From a virus, in the IMG/VR virus record IMGVR_UViG_3300027965_000181, positions 1 to 24,409 of that record: a stretch of DNA of 24,409 bases. The stretch is one strand, 5' to 3'. Positions 14,906 through 21,849 of this stretch are shown piece by piece (within the stretch, counting starts at the first letter, position 1; each line of letters begins with the position of its first letter). The notes beneath the pieces are model-generated. The model saw only the letters and a program-made list of their open reading frames with translations. It did no database searches and had not been told where the DNA came from. The translations under genes were made by a program, and so were the position numbers.

Positions 14906-17306
14906 CATTGACTCCGTTTGGTGCTGAGAACGGCGCTGGCGACGGCGGCACCGGCATGGGCGACACCGGCGCAAGCGGGATCGGCTCGACATGGCTAACG
15001 CGGCCTTGCGCATCGCGGACCACGCGCTTGGGCGCATTCATCTGCCGCAGCATGTCCATCAGCGTGGCGACGAGAGCCGCGGCACCGGGATTGCCGGGCG
15101 TGGGTCCATCCTGGCCCGCACCGCCGGCCGTGGCTCCCACTGCGGCCTGCAGATGGCGGAACTGTTGATCGCGCAGCGCGAGCTCGTGCTGCAGCAACGC
15201 CATCTGCCGGTCGAGCTCGAAGCGCTGCTGCGCCAGCGCGGCATCGCGCTGCGCCTTGCGCTCCTGCAAAGCGAGCTGCCCCTGCGCCTGCTGGGCGTCG
15301 AGCTGCGCTTGCGTCTGGATTTGCATGAGCTTCGGATCGGGCTGAGGTTGCGGCGGGGCTTGCGTCTTCGGATCGGTGAAGAATTGATCGACCGTCTTGA
15401 GATCAACGAGCTTCACCACCTCGGCGGCGGAATTGTAGAGATTCTGCACGCTGACCAGATTGGTGAGCCCGCCGGCCAGAGCTTCCTTCTGCAGGTTGAT
15501 CACCGCCATCACATGGGCGAGCCGCTCCGACTTGCCGCCGGTGCCCAAGCCCACATTGATGGTGAGATCATTGCGCTGCTTCCAGTCGCGCGGATCGACC
15601 GTGACCCATTGATTGCGCAGCCGCACCGTCGCTGCTTCCGCTCCGTGCTTGCGGATCGTGGCGTGCAGAAGCGAGAACAGGTCGCGGATGCCGGTTTCGG
15701 CAAAGATGCGCGCGATCAGCTTCATGCGCGCTTGCGCGGCGTTGTAGACCTGCACGGCGGCGGTCGCTGACGTATTCTGCAGCGCATTGGCATCGAGCCC
15801 CTGCGCCTGCCGGTTGACGCCGGTGCGCCACTCGCGGGTCGCATCCGCGTATTCGAGCACCGGGAAAATCTCGCCGGCTATCGCCGGCACCGTCTGCCAG
15901 TTCACGCCGCCCGGCATCTTGGTGCGGACGATGCCGCCCGGCCGCGAGACCAACAGATCATCGAGCGTGGTCTCGGTCGCGTGCGCTTCCGACACTTCGA
16001 CCCGCGGATTGACCGCCAGATAGGCGTTGTCGAGGATCGAGCGGATGAGCGCCGTCTTGATGCGCTGAATGTCCATCACCAAGTCGGCAATGGAGCGGCC
16101 GAAAAAGCGGTGACTTACGATCACCGGCGTCATGGCGGCGAATGGCACCATGTCGACCTGCACGATCTCGAGCTCGCCGTCGCGCTTGAGCACCTCGCCC
16201 TGGTCGCCGCCGGTGGTCACCCGGTAGAGCGCGGGCTTGTTGTTGCCCTCGTAATCCATGCGCACATAGTGCTCGGTGATCTTGATCTGGCGATTGACCT
16301 CGTTGAGGCCCTCATCGCCGCCGGCGACGAGATGTTCATCCACCGTGTCGCGCGCCAATTCCTCCGGATTGGTGAGCATCGCGTAGGTCGGGATTGCTTT
16401 GACCTGCGTGCGGTCGTAGCCGGCCGCGATCAAGTCCTCCTCGCGTTTGATCACCTCGTGGAAGCAATAGCCGCAGTCCTTGAGGCTTCTGGCAAATCGC
16501 GAAATGCCGAACTCCTCGGGCGGCACGCCCTCGACGCGCGCCTGCGCGACGGTCTTGCGGGTAATGACGGTGACGTCGTGCAGCATGGGCACGCGTGAAA
16601 CCTCATCATCCTCAGCATCGTTGCCTGCCGCTACGGCCGGTGCAGCCGCCGGATTTGTTGTGGGTGCGGCCGGCGCGGTTGGCGCACCAACCCCGGCATT
16701 GAACGTTGTTGCGCCGTCGCTCGGCGGCACCGCAGCACCGGCTAGCAGCCCGACGGTTGCTTGAGTGGCCTGATAGGCCGGGTCGGGATGCTGGCTGTGC
16801 CCGACGATCTCGATATTCGGATTGGCGGCAAGGATAGCAAACGCGTCGTCGCTCTGGTCGAGATAGGTCTCGCGGGTCTCCTCCTCGCGCTCCTCCCACC
16901 ATACCTTGACGATGCCGACTTTCGAAAGCAGCGCGTCCTTGATGAAGGAATAGAGAATGAGGAAGCCGGGATTCTGCTGCATGAACACATGGTTCACGTA
17001 GTCGGTTTCCTGCTCGGCAGCCGCCACATCCTCCGGCCCGAACGGCTCGAAGCGCACGACCTCGTCGGAGCCCGCAAAGATCTCCATGAGCGAGGGCATC
17101 AGCCCTTCGATCGTGTCGGCGACATCGGAAGAGACCGCCTGCGAGCGCCCATCCTGCGCCGGCATGTCGGCTGCCATGTCGCCGTTGTAGTAGTCCATGG
17201 CGCGGGTGCGCTCGGCCGAGAGCTTGGACGCGCGCACGGCGGCGAGCGCATCCATCTTCTCCGCCGCAAGCATGGCCTGCAGCTCGGACGGCGACATTTT
17301 TGGCAT
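14889..17306 (-). CDS. Portal protein (head-to-tail connector)
   Basis: This encodes about 805 residues starting MPKMSPSELQAMLAAEKMDA. Recognisable blocks are AMDYYNGDMAADMPAQDGRS, ADTIEGLMPSLMEIFAGSDE, TDYVNHVFMQQNPGFLILYS, FIKDALLSKVGIVKVWWEER, SRFARSLKDCGYCFHEVIKR, FFGRSIADLVMDIQRIKTAL, LDNAYLAVNPRVEVSEAH, LVSRPGGIVRTKMPGGVNW, and in the C-terminal barrel RQAQGLDANALQNTSATAAV. The last 200 residues are a Gln-rich coiled coil (QLDAQQAQGQLALQERKAQR). Length and blocks match portals of SU10/P22-like podophages. The longer start at 17357 is possible but lacks conserved content. Two terminators lie 55-150 bases upstream. No terminase precedes it, which is unusual. Confidence 0.9.
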   Translation of the reverse strand: MPKMSPSELQAMLAAEKMDALAAVRASKLSAERTRAMDYYNGDMAADMPAQDGRSQAVSSDVADTIEGLMPSLMEIFAGSDEVVRFEPFGPEDVAAAEQETDYVNHVFMQQNPGFLILYSFIKDALLSKVGIVKVWWEEREEETRETYLDQSDDAFAILAANPNIEIVGHSQHPDPAYQATQATVGLLAGAAVPPSDGATTFNAGVGAPTAPAAPTTNPAAAPAVAAGNDAEDDEVSRVPMLHDVTVITRKTVAQARVEGVPPEEFGISRFARSLKDCGYCFHEVIKREEDLIAAGYDRTQVKAIPTYAMLTNPEELARDTVDEHLVAGGDEGLNEVNRQIKITEHYVRMDYEGNNKPALYRVTTGGDQGEVLKRDGELEIVQVDMVPFAAMTPVIVSHRFFGRSIADLVMDIQRIKTALIRSILDNAYLAVNPRVEVSEAHATETTLDDLLVSRPGGIVRTKMPGGVNWQTVPAIAGEIFPVLEYADATREWRTGVNRQAQGLDANALQNTSATAAVQVYNAAQARMKLIARIFAETGIRDLFSLLHATIRKHGAEAATVRLRNQWVTVDPRDWKQRNDLTINVGLGTGGKSERLAHVMAVINLQKEALAGGLTNLVSVQNLYNSAAEVVKLVDLKTVDQFFTDPKTQAPPQPQPDPKLMQIQTQAQLDAQQAQGQLALQERKAQRDAALAQQRFELDRQMALLQHELALRDQQFRHLQAAVGATAGGAGQDGPTPGNPGAAALVATLMDMLRQMNAPKRVVRDAQGRVSHVEPIPLAPVSPMPVPPSPAPFSAPNGVNDGLVQ

Positions 17307-17359
17307 GTGGGATGAGCCTTGCGGGCAGGTTTCTTCGGCCGGCGCGCTTCGCGCCAAAC

Positions 17360-17398
17360 AAAAAGCCCGGCGCGGTTTCTCGTCCGCAATCCGGGCTT
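17360..17398 (-). terminator. Rho-independent terminator
   Basis: Read on the minus strand, an AAGCCCGG...CCGGGCTT stem with an inner GCGG/CCGC extension is followed by TTTTTG. It is the second of two tandem terminators in this copy of the boundary repeat. Confidence 0.8.
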
Positions 17399-17424
17399 CA
17401 AACAGGCTTCAGCAAACAGGCAAC

Positions 17425-17457
17425 AAAAAACCGACCTCGAGGCACTCCCGAGATCGG
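17425..17457 (-). terminator. Rho-independent terminator
   Basis: On the minus strand, CCGATCTCGGGAG...CTCGAGGTCGG forms a stem with one G-T pair, followed by TTTTTTG. It is the first terminator encountered by transcripts leaving cassette 2. Confidence 0.8.
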
Positions 17458-17538
17458 CTCACACTTCTCAAGTTTCAATTTCGTGAATAGTCTGATTTGC
17501 GGAACTGTGTCAAGCGCGATGTATCGAATTCGCGAAGA

Positions 17539-17845
17539 TCAGTGCACTTCGAATTCCAGCGCGCCCTTCGGCCAAAGCACGGTATACTTGTCCCCATCCA
17601 TTTTGCGGTACGCCATCCGACATCCTGGGAAACCTGCTGGCGACATCAAAGATTTGACTTCTTCACACAATCTCTCCGGATCATCCGTAGCGATGAAAAT
17701 GTTCGCCTCGTCAGACCCAATATAGTGGCCGTCAACTTTGTGCAACTTGGACAGGGGTGGAGGTGAGCGTGCGCTCCATCTCGATCATGGAATCGTAATC
17801 GCGAATCGAAGAGCCTGGCCATTGCAGGACGAACATGTACTTCAT
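17539..17845 (-). pseudogene. Frameshifted copy of a small immunity-like gene (MKYMF family)
   Basis: The ATG at 17845 begins MKYMFVLQWPGSSIRDYDSM, as in the copy starting at 20815. A GGGG run (GGG in the sister copy) near 17751-17754 shifts the frame. The C-terminal part then continues as VDGHYIGSDEANIFIATDDP ... MAYRKMDGDKYTVLWPKGAL to a stop at 17539. Total length is 307 bases, one more than 306, so the intact gene would encode about 101 residues. An internal Met near 17745 could give a 68-residue product. It resembles short standalone proteins with 'VDGHD.GSGE.NIFI.T.DP' often found near toxin loci. An immunity role is inferred from context only. Confidence 0.75.
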
Positions 17846-17896
17846 CGCGGTGGTCCCTAATAGTGGCGGCCTGCTACTGCACGATAATGATGTATC

Positions 17897-18179
17897 TCAT
17901 CGACCGAGGAACCTGCTTGCGTCCGACTGCGCACGGCGGGGCAGCGCAGTCAGGCCTTCCGTCTCGCCGATAGTTCCAGTTGCGATTGCATGGAGCTGCT
18001 TCAGGTTAGTCTGCTGTCTGGTCCACTCACGAAGGGATGCGAGCGAATCCTCTCCTCTTCCTTTCGATCAAAGCGAGCGTTGGGATTCTGCGCGCTGACA
18101 AATTCATGAAGAGCATCGTTCGCATGCCTCGCCGCCCGGTACCAACCACGTCCACGACCTGAAGATTATCCAAGCTCAT
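17897..18179 (-). pseudogene. Chimeric immunity remnant: DUF6572 start joined to DUF416 end
   Basis: The ATG at 18179 encodes MSLDNLQVVDVVG, matching the first residues of the DUF6572-like gene at 18967. The sequence then switches, at about 18137-18144, to DNA nearly identical to the 3' half of the DUF416-like gene (20867-21110), ending at the equivalent TGA at 17897. The DUF416 part is out of frame and carries a further 7-base deletion near 18029. No functional product is expected. It is a recombination scar showing that parts of cassette 1-type immunity DNA were once linked here. Confidence 0.8.
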
Positions 18180-18534
18180 GATCCTGGCTTCCTGAGACTC
18201 CTTTCTGCGCGTTCCCGAGCCGAAAGCGCAGCGAGAAGCCGGCATCTTGAATTGTCTTCCGCGCCAAACCAAAAAAACTTTCTGCCTCGCCGCTCAGCGG
18301 ATATTTTTCAACCAGGTTTATGACTACCGGCCGTCCTCTGGCTTCCGGTATATCGCGATACATCTGCCCGCCCTCGATAAAGGCCAAGTAAGTGTTCATT
18401 TTGGCCTGAAGCAGGAGTAAGTGGGCACCCTCGTCCTCGTCCCAGCTGAGGTGATCGCTGATCGTAAGCAGCACGTCTCCGGTTGCATATTCGATGTGCA
18501 CGAAATCGATCTTGTCTGTCTGATCAATCGACAT
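18166..18534 (-). CDS. Second DUF6572-like putative immunity protein
   Basis: This encodes 122 residues starting MSIDQTDKIDFVHIEYATGD. It has VLLTISDHLSWDEDEGAHLL, LLQAKMNTYLAFIEGGQMYR, DIPEARGRPVVINLVEKYPL and a C-terminal helix (SGEAESFFGLARKTIQDAGF). The overall plan (beta hairpin, 'W....EH...LQ.K.N.YL.FIE.GQ.Y', 'R.V.I......') matches the 106-residue gene upstream, with low identity, so it is a diverged paralogue. Its stop overlaps the start of the chimeric remnant by 14 bases. It lies in the trailing array after the cognate immunity gene and is probably an orphan immunity gene. Confidence 0.75.
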   Translation of the reverse strand: MSIDQTDKIDFVHIEYATGDVLLTISDHLSWDEDEGAHLLLLQAKMNTYLAFIEGGQMYRDIPEARGRPVVINLVEKYPLSGEAESFFGLARKTIQDAGFSLRFRLGNAQKGVSGSQDHELG

Positions 18535-18646
18535 CAGAACTCTTCCCCGGTCGGAGGATTTCGACCTGCTTGGGAGGAATTTTCATACCACCTCCGAACC
18601 CTGGCTTGCCAGCGCCGACTACGGTTGCGCGCCACTTCCACTTTAC

Positions 18647-18967
18647 TCAAATTACCTTTTGCGTCAGGGCAATATTGAACTTTGCGACAATAGCGGCTGC
18701 TTCCTTGAGGAACGCGAGTCCCTCCTTCGGCATCGGAAACCGGCTCAGGATATCGATCCGCAATATTCTTCCGCTGGCGTTCGGATAGTCTTCATAGATT
18801 TGGCCAGATCCAACAAACTCCAGATAGGCATTGATCTTCTCCTGGAGAGCGTACAGGTGCTCGTGCGGATCGTGCCAATCCCACGAGTCGAGAATGTTAA
18901 GAACAACGGTCGTCCCGTCCTTTGTCGTACTCGCGGCATCTATGACTCGAATATTGTCCAAGCTCAT
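18647..18967 (-). CDS. DUF6572-like putative immunity protein, partner of the nuclease toxin
   Basis: This encodes 106 residues starting MSLDNIRVIDAASTTKDGTT. It contains VVLNILDSWDWHDPHEHLYA, LQEKINAYLEFVGSGQIYED, YPNASGRILRIDILSRFPMP and AAAIVAKFNIALTQKV. This is the typical sequence of the DUF6572 family, small proteins frequently coded right after toxin C-terminal domains. The start overlaps the stop of the nuclease toxin domain by four bases (ATGA), the usual toxin-immunity coupling. It looks intact. Binding and inhibition of the toxin are inferred, not shown. Confidence 0.85.
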   Translation of the reverse strand: MSLDNIRVIDAASTTKDGTTVVLNILDSWDWHDPHEHLYALQEKINAYLEFVGSGQIYEDYPNASGRILRIDILSRFPMPKEGLAFLKEAAAIVAKFNIALTQKVI

Positions 18968-19266
18968 GGCCCTGATTTCCTGATTATCCTAACAGGCCGC
19001 GGTGGCAACTCTATGCCACCGACGTATGGAGGTTTGCCCTTTCCGACAATCACGCCACCGTACTGTCCGACCTCTGGATAGCCAACAGTTTGATTTGGAC
19101 TAAACGGGGCCGTGTCCGAGGCCTTCATATCGATCACCGTCATGTCCCCGGTGAGCTTGTCCTTTCCTACCGCGTCTGCGCGAACTTTCACACCCGAAGG
19201 CCCGTACGACCTAATCGTAATCTGCGGCTGAGTTTCGTCGAATGTTTTAGGGAGCACGTTTGCCAT
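18964..19266 (-). CDS. C-terminal nuclease-type toxin domain (PD-(D/E)XK-like)
   Basis: This 100-residue frame starts MANVLPKTFDETQPQITIRS and is the open 3' part of the cassette 2 gene. The same frame is open upstream to at least 19500, so this ATG may not be a natural start. Key residues are D31 in VKVRADAVG and D46-x-K48 in MTVIDMKAS, the spacing expected of a restriction-endonuclease-like site. TAPFSPNQTVGYPE, GGVIVGKGKPP and a PP-R-V-I tail follow. This order is typical of polymorphic toxin C-termini in RHS, filamentous haemagglutinin and prophage proteins. Probable substrate is DNA or RNA (inferred). It is followed by its immunity gene with an ATGA overlap. Confidence 0.7.
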   Translation of the reverse strand: MANVLPKTFDETQPQITIRSYGPSGVKVRADAVGKDKLTGDMTVIDMKASDTAPFSPNQTVGYPEVGQYGGVIVGKGKPPYVGGIELPPRPVRIIRKSGP

Positions 19267-19442
19267 TGCTTCAGTTTCCCAAGCGTTGCCGGCCGCGTTG
19301 TTTGCTTTGAGTTGTTCCCTTCGGCGCGCCGCGAGCTGTTCGGCGGGCGTCAGTGCGGTCTCTGCGGCCGGCGGAGCAACGGGCTCCGGACGAGATGTCG
19401 CTTGCTCTTGAGGGAAGTCGCGCCATGCGCTCAGTCCCCCAC

Positions 19443-19823
19443 CTAGAATAGCCCCGCCAAGGCGCGCCCAGGACTCGGCAGCGGTTCGGCGGTCGATGTG
19501 TTGGTTGATGCTTGGGGCGCGAAGGATGATGGGCGCCCGCTGTAGTCCGGAGTTTCCAACAATCCGGGCACGGCCAGGGCGCTCGGAAATCCACCTGTCG
19601 GCGCCGCAGTGGTCTGGCTGGGTGGCGGGCCGAGGTCTCTGAGCCCCTCGAGAATTCCTGCGTAAGGTGTCTGGCCTGGCTGCGTCCCGAGGTACCTCAG
19701 CGACTCAAGAATCCCGCCACGCGGAATATCTGGCCCAGGCAACTGAGGCGGCGGCCGCCCTCCATACGGATCGCCGAACTTGAAGCCCGGCGCATTCGGA
19801 AAGATGGGCGGAGCCCAAGCCAA
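19443..19823 (-). CDS. Fragment of cassette 2 delivery region (WAPP-FPNAP segment)
   Basis: This open frame from a TTG at 19823 reads AWAPPIFPNAPGFKFGDPYG, then GRPPPQLPGPDIPRGGILES, LRYLGTQPGQTPYAGILEGL and RDLGPPPS, ending RALAGLF. It is nearly identical to the corresponding piece of cassette 1. The frame is closed upstream by the one-base deletion and downstream by a frame change, so it is a middle fragment of the broken cassette 2 gene rather than an independent protein. No good ribosome binding site precedes the TTG. Confidence 0.5.
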   Translation of the reverse strand: MAWAPPIFPNAPGFKFGDPYGGRPPPQLPGPDIPRGGILESLRYLGTQPGQTPYAGILEGLRDLGPPPSQTTAAPTGGFPSALAVPGLLETPDYSGRPSSFAPQASTNTSTAEPLPSPGRALAGLF

Positions 19824-20097
19824 GGGGCCGACCGCGCTCGCCGGGATTTGGGACCAATAAGCAGTGAACGGTCGGGCGGCGGTGGGCCAACAGGTGCGGC
19901 GGCGCTCGCGTTAGTTTGTCCGCCGAGTGATACGCTTCCTGGATTCGGATTTGTCTGCGGGGCTCCGGCGATCCAATCGTCGGGAAGGCTATCGTCGCTT
20001 CCCAGATCGATCCAATCATCCGGATCATCGGTGCCGTCCGCGAGCTTGCCGAGCACGGTCCATTGATTGACCATTGCTGCACCGCTGAGGCTGAAAT

Positions 20098-20130
20098 GAA
20101 AAAGGGCCCCGTTGGGGGCCCTTGGTTTTT
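20098..20130 (-). terminator. Rho-independent terminator just upstream of the cassette 2 start codon
   Basis: GGGCCCC-CAAC-GGGGCCC followed by TTTTTC on the minus strand; the other strand also ends in a T-run (ggtttttttt-like), so it may act both ways. It lies about 25 bases before the ATG at 20074. Identical placement occurs in cassette 1 at 22961. Confidence 0.85.
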
Positions 20131-20253
20131 TTCGCTCGCATGAATACGCGCCGGAATTGCCGGCAGAACCGGCTGACTGCTGTCAGGCGCGTTTCATGGC
20201 GGATTGGCGATTAGGCAATGGAAGGCATGGCGCTGGCCGTAGCCTCCACGCAC

Positions 20254-20410
20254 GCAAAGGCCCAGCGCGGTTTTCATTCCGCAGACCGGGCTCGGGCAGG
20301 TTTCAACGATCAAGCAACAAAACCGACCTCAAGGTGCTCCCGAGATCGGCTCACACTTCGCGAGTTTCAATTTCGTCAATAGTCTGATTTGTGGAATCGT
20401 GTCAAGCGCA
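20254..20410 (-). repeat. Cassette-boundary repeat, copy 2
   Basis: This is similar to 17359-17518 and 23119-23274, ending in the same gtgtcaagcgc. Here the distal hairpin is degraded (20257-20292: GCCCGG facing CTGGGC with only three T). The proximal hairpin is intact. Confidence 0.85.
20316..20349 (-). terminator. Rho-independent terminator
   Basis: Minus-strand stem CCGATCTCGGGAG...CTTGAGGTCGG followed by TTTTG. It ends transcription leaving cassette 1. Confidence 0.7.
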
Positions 20411-20424
20411 ATGCCGCGACCAAC

Positions 20425-20565
20425 TCAAATTACCTTTTGCGTTGCCGCAACATTAAGTTGCGCCATAATCGCTGCCGCCTCCTTGGGGAATGCAATCCCC
20501 TCTGTCGGCATCGGAAACCGGCTCAGGATATCGATCCGCAATTCTTCCACTGGGGTTCGGGTAAT
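20425..20565 (-). pseudogene. Remnant of a DUF6572-like immunity gene (3' end only)
   Basis: In frame it reads ELRIDILSRFPMPTEGIAFP, KEAAAIMAQLNVAATQKVI and a TGA at 20425, matching the last 45 residues of the gene at 18647-18967. The 5' part is missing. The remnant is joined at about 20565-20575 to the 5' part of the MKYMF gene. A clear recombination scar. Confidence 0.85.
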
Positions 20566-20815
20566 CACCCATTTTGCGGTACGCCATCCGACATCCTGAC
20601 AATCCTGCGGGCGACATCAAAGATTTGACCTCTTCACACAATCTCTCCGGATCACCCGTAGCGATGAAAATGTTCGCCTCATCAGACCCAATATCGTGGC
20701 CGTCAACTTTGTGCCGCTTGGACAGGGTGGAGGTGAGCGTGCGCTCCTTCTCGATCATGGAATCGTAATCGCGAATCGAAGAGCCCGGCCATTGCAGGAC
20801 GAACATGTACTTCAT
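20453..20815 (-). CDS. Hybrid ORF: MKYMF-family immunity-like protein with a replaced C-terminus
   Basis: This encodes 120 residues from the ATG at 20815. Residues 1-80 are an intact version of the family also present at 17539-17845: MKYMFVLQWPGSSIRDYDSM, VDGHDIGSDEANIFIATGDP, CEEVKSLMSPAGLSGCRMAY. After AYRKMG the sequence enters the DUF6572 remnant in the wrong frame (NPSGRIADRYPEPV...), so the natural ending (GDKYTVLWPKGALEFEV in the sister copy) is lost. It could still be expressed as a fusion. It lies 52 bases after the DUF416-like gene and appears to be an orphan immunity gene. Confidence 0.65.
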   Translation of the reverse strand: MKYMFVLQWPGSSIRDYDSMIEKERTLTSTLSKRHKVDGHDIGSDEANIFIATGDPERLCEEVKSLMSPAGLSGCRMAYRKMGDYPNPSGRIADRYPEPVSDADRGDCIPQGGGSDYGAT

Positions 20816-20866
20816 TGCGTTCGTACCTAATAGTGGCGGCCTGCCACTGCACGATAATGATGCATC

Positions 20867-21481
20867 TCATCGACCGAGGAACTTGCTTGCGTCCGACTGA
20901 GCACGGCGGCGCAGTGCAGCCAAGCCTTCGGCCTCGCCGATAGTTCCGGTCGCGATTTCATGAAGTTGCCTCAGGTCAACCTGCTGCCTGATCCACTCCG
21001 CTTTTACAAGGGGATGCGAGCGAATCCTCTCCTCTTCCTTTCGATCAAAGCGAGCGTCGGGCTTCTGCGCGCTCACAAATTCATGAAGAGCATCGTTCGC
21101 ATGCCTCGCCGCCCAGATCGCGGACTGAATATCGGATTTCAGTAATGTTTCGATCGCATAGACGGCCGAGCTCACAGCATCTTCCGCGTAATACGCGAGT
21201 CCGTCGAAGTAGTCATCCTCTTCGGGTAGCAAGCTCATGCAGGCGTCGAGCCGCTCCCGCAGTTCACCAACCGCCGCGCGGCGCGACTCGAGACCGGCCC
21301 AAAGGCAACTCAGCGCGCGAACAAGGATTTGCGAATTGCCTTTGTGAGCTACCTTTGAGTAAGGAGCATAGTTTTCAACTTGCCTTTGCGCACATGCGGC
21401 CGCGAAAGCCGTTCGTAGTCGATTGGGCAGTGGCTGGAGTTGCCGCAGCAACTCCTTCTCGTCGTAGTGCGGGGTCGGCAT
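20867..21481 (-). CDS. DUF416/YjaG-like putative immunity protein, partner of the deaminase-like toxin
   Basis: This encodes 204 residues from the ATG at 21481 (MPTPHYDEKELLRQLQPLPN), preferred because GAGGTG stands 5 bases upstream. It is almost entirely helical: RLRTAFAAACAQRQVENYAP, LVRALSCLWAGLESRRAAVG, EDAVSSAVYAIETLLKSDIQ, AIWAARHANDALHEFVSAQK and HPLVKAEWIRQQVDLRQL. This follows the plan of the DUF416/YjaG family ('FA.AC.ER..PNY..F......G......L...W', acidic 'PEEDD' block here MSLLPEEDDYFDG, 'A..A..A....L'), a family often found after toxin domains. It begins 3 bases after the toxin stop at 21484. It appears intact while the toxin gene is broken. Confidence 0.8.
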   Translation of the reverse strand: MPTPHYDEKELLRQLQPLPNRLRTAFAAACAQRQVENYAPYSKVAHKGNSQILVRALSCLWAGLESRRAAVGELRERLDACMSLLPEEDDYFDGLAYYAEDAVSSAVYAIETLLKSDIQSAIWAARHANDALHEFVSAQKPDARFDRKEEERIRSHPLVKAEWIRQQVDLRQLHEIATGTIGEAEGLAALRRRAQSDASKFLGR

Positions 21482-21483
21482 GC

Positions 21484-21849
21484 TCACCTCAGAGGAGGAA
21501 ATATGGCGGTGGTCTTGCTGGTCAGGACTCCATTTCGAGATTCTATAGCATCTCGGCAACTCCGGCAGATCGGCCGTGTCGTTGCGAGCGCTCTAGGCGT
21601 CAGACCGGCGTTATCCGCTTCGTTGAGAGCCGTGATTTCTCCGTGCGCGCCCGGCAGTTTACCTGCTTGCTCGTCGGATCGTAAGATCGATATCTGCTCG
21701 GGAGTTAAGTCCCGCTTGCCCCCAGCTATGATCGTAGGCCCGTCAGTGCTGAGCGCCACGGTCGTCCGCAGTTTTTTTGGAATCCAGCTTAGCGCGCCAT
21801 GAATTTGATTCGCCCTCTCCGACAAGGCGGCCAATTCCCCTTGGACCAA
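21484..21849 (-). CDS. C-terminal toxin domain, zinc-dependent deaminase-like
   Basis: The open frame encodes 121 residues from a TTG at 21849, which is probably not a natural start but the toxin part of the longer broken gene. It contains IHGALSWIPKKLRTTVALST, GPTIIAGGKRDLTPEQ, then GAHGEITALNEADNAGLTPR and ALATTRPICRSCRDAIES. H69-x-E71 and C95-x-x-C98 match the H(A/C)E...CxxC zinc site of the cytidine-deaminase fold, here with Gly in the middle (HGE). The 'GAH.E..AL..A...GLTPRALATTRPIC..C..AIE' block is familiar from polymorphic toxins. Substrate (nucleic acid or nucleotide) is unknown. The DUF416-like gene follows after 3 bases. Confidence 0.7.
   Translation of the reverse strand: MVQGELAALSERANQIHGALSWIPKKLRTTVALSTDGPTIIAGGKRDLTPEQISILRSDEQAGKLPGAHGEITALNEADNAGLTPRALATTRPICRSCRDAIESRNGVLTSKTTAIFPPLR

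Larger units (their letters stand above)
17359..17518 (-). repeat. Cassette-boundary repeat, copy 3 (portal side)
   Basis: About 160 bp, closely similar to 20254-20410 and 23119-23274. Each copy contains the two minus-strand terminators described here plus the shared tail gtttcaatttcgt(c/g)aatag, tctgatttg and gtgtcaagcgc. This copy lies directly before the portal gene and closes toxin cassette 2. Confidence 0.85.
18964..20074 (-). pseudogene. Cassette 2 toxin gene: leader, shortened delivery region, PD-(D/E)XK-like toxin; broken
   Basis: The ATG at 20074 opens a leader with two PDDWI motifs (DDPDDWIDLG, SLPDDWIAGA) and QTNASAAAPVGPPPPD. A one-base deletion at about 19857-19870 relative to cassette 1 shifts the frame. 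The next segment, in another frame, is WSQIPASAVGPLAWAPP, then FPNAPGFKFGDPYGG and two GILE.LR.LG repeats, up to FAPQASTNTSTAEP. This frame stops at 19443. A third frame carries RRTAAESWARLGGAILGGGL, a proline-rich linker, TPAEQLAARRREQLKANNA and the toxin domain to 18964. Compared with cassette 1, about 160 residues of the delivery region are missing between PQAST and TAAE.WAR. As it stands it cannot make the full protein. Confidence 0.8.
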
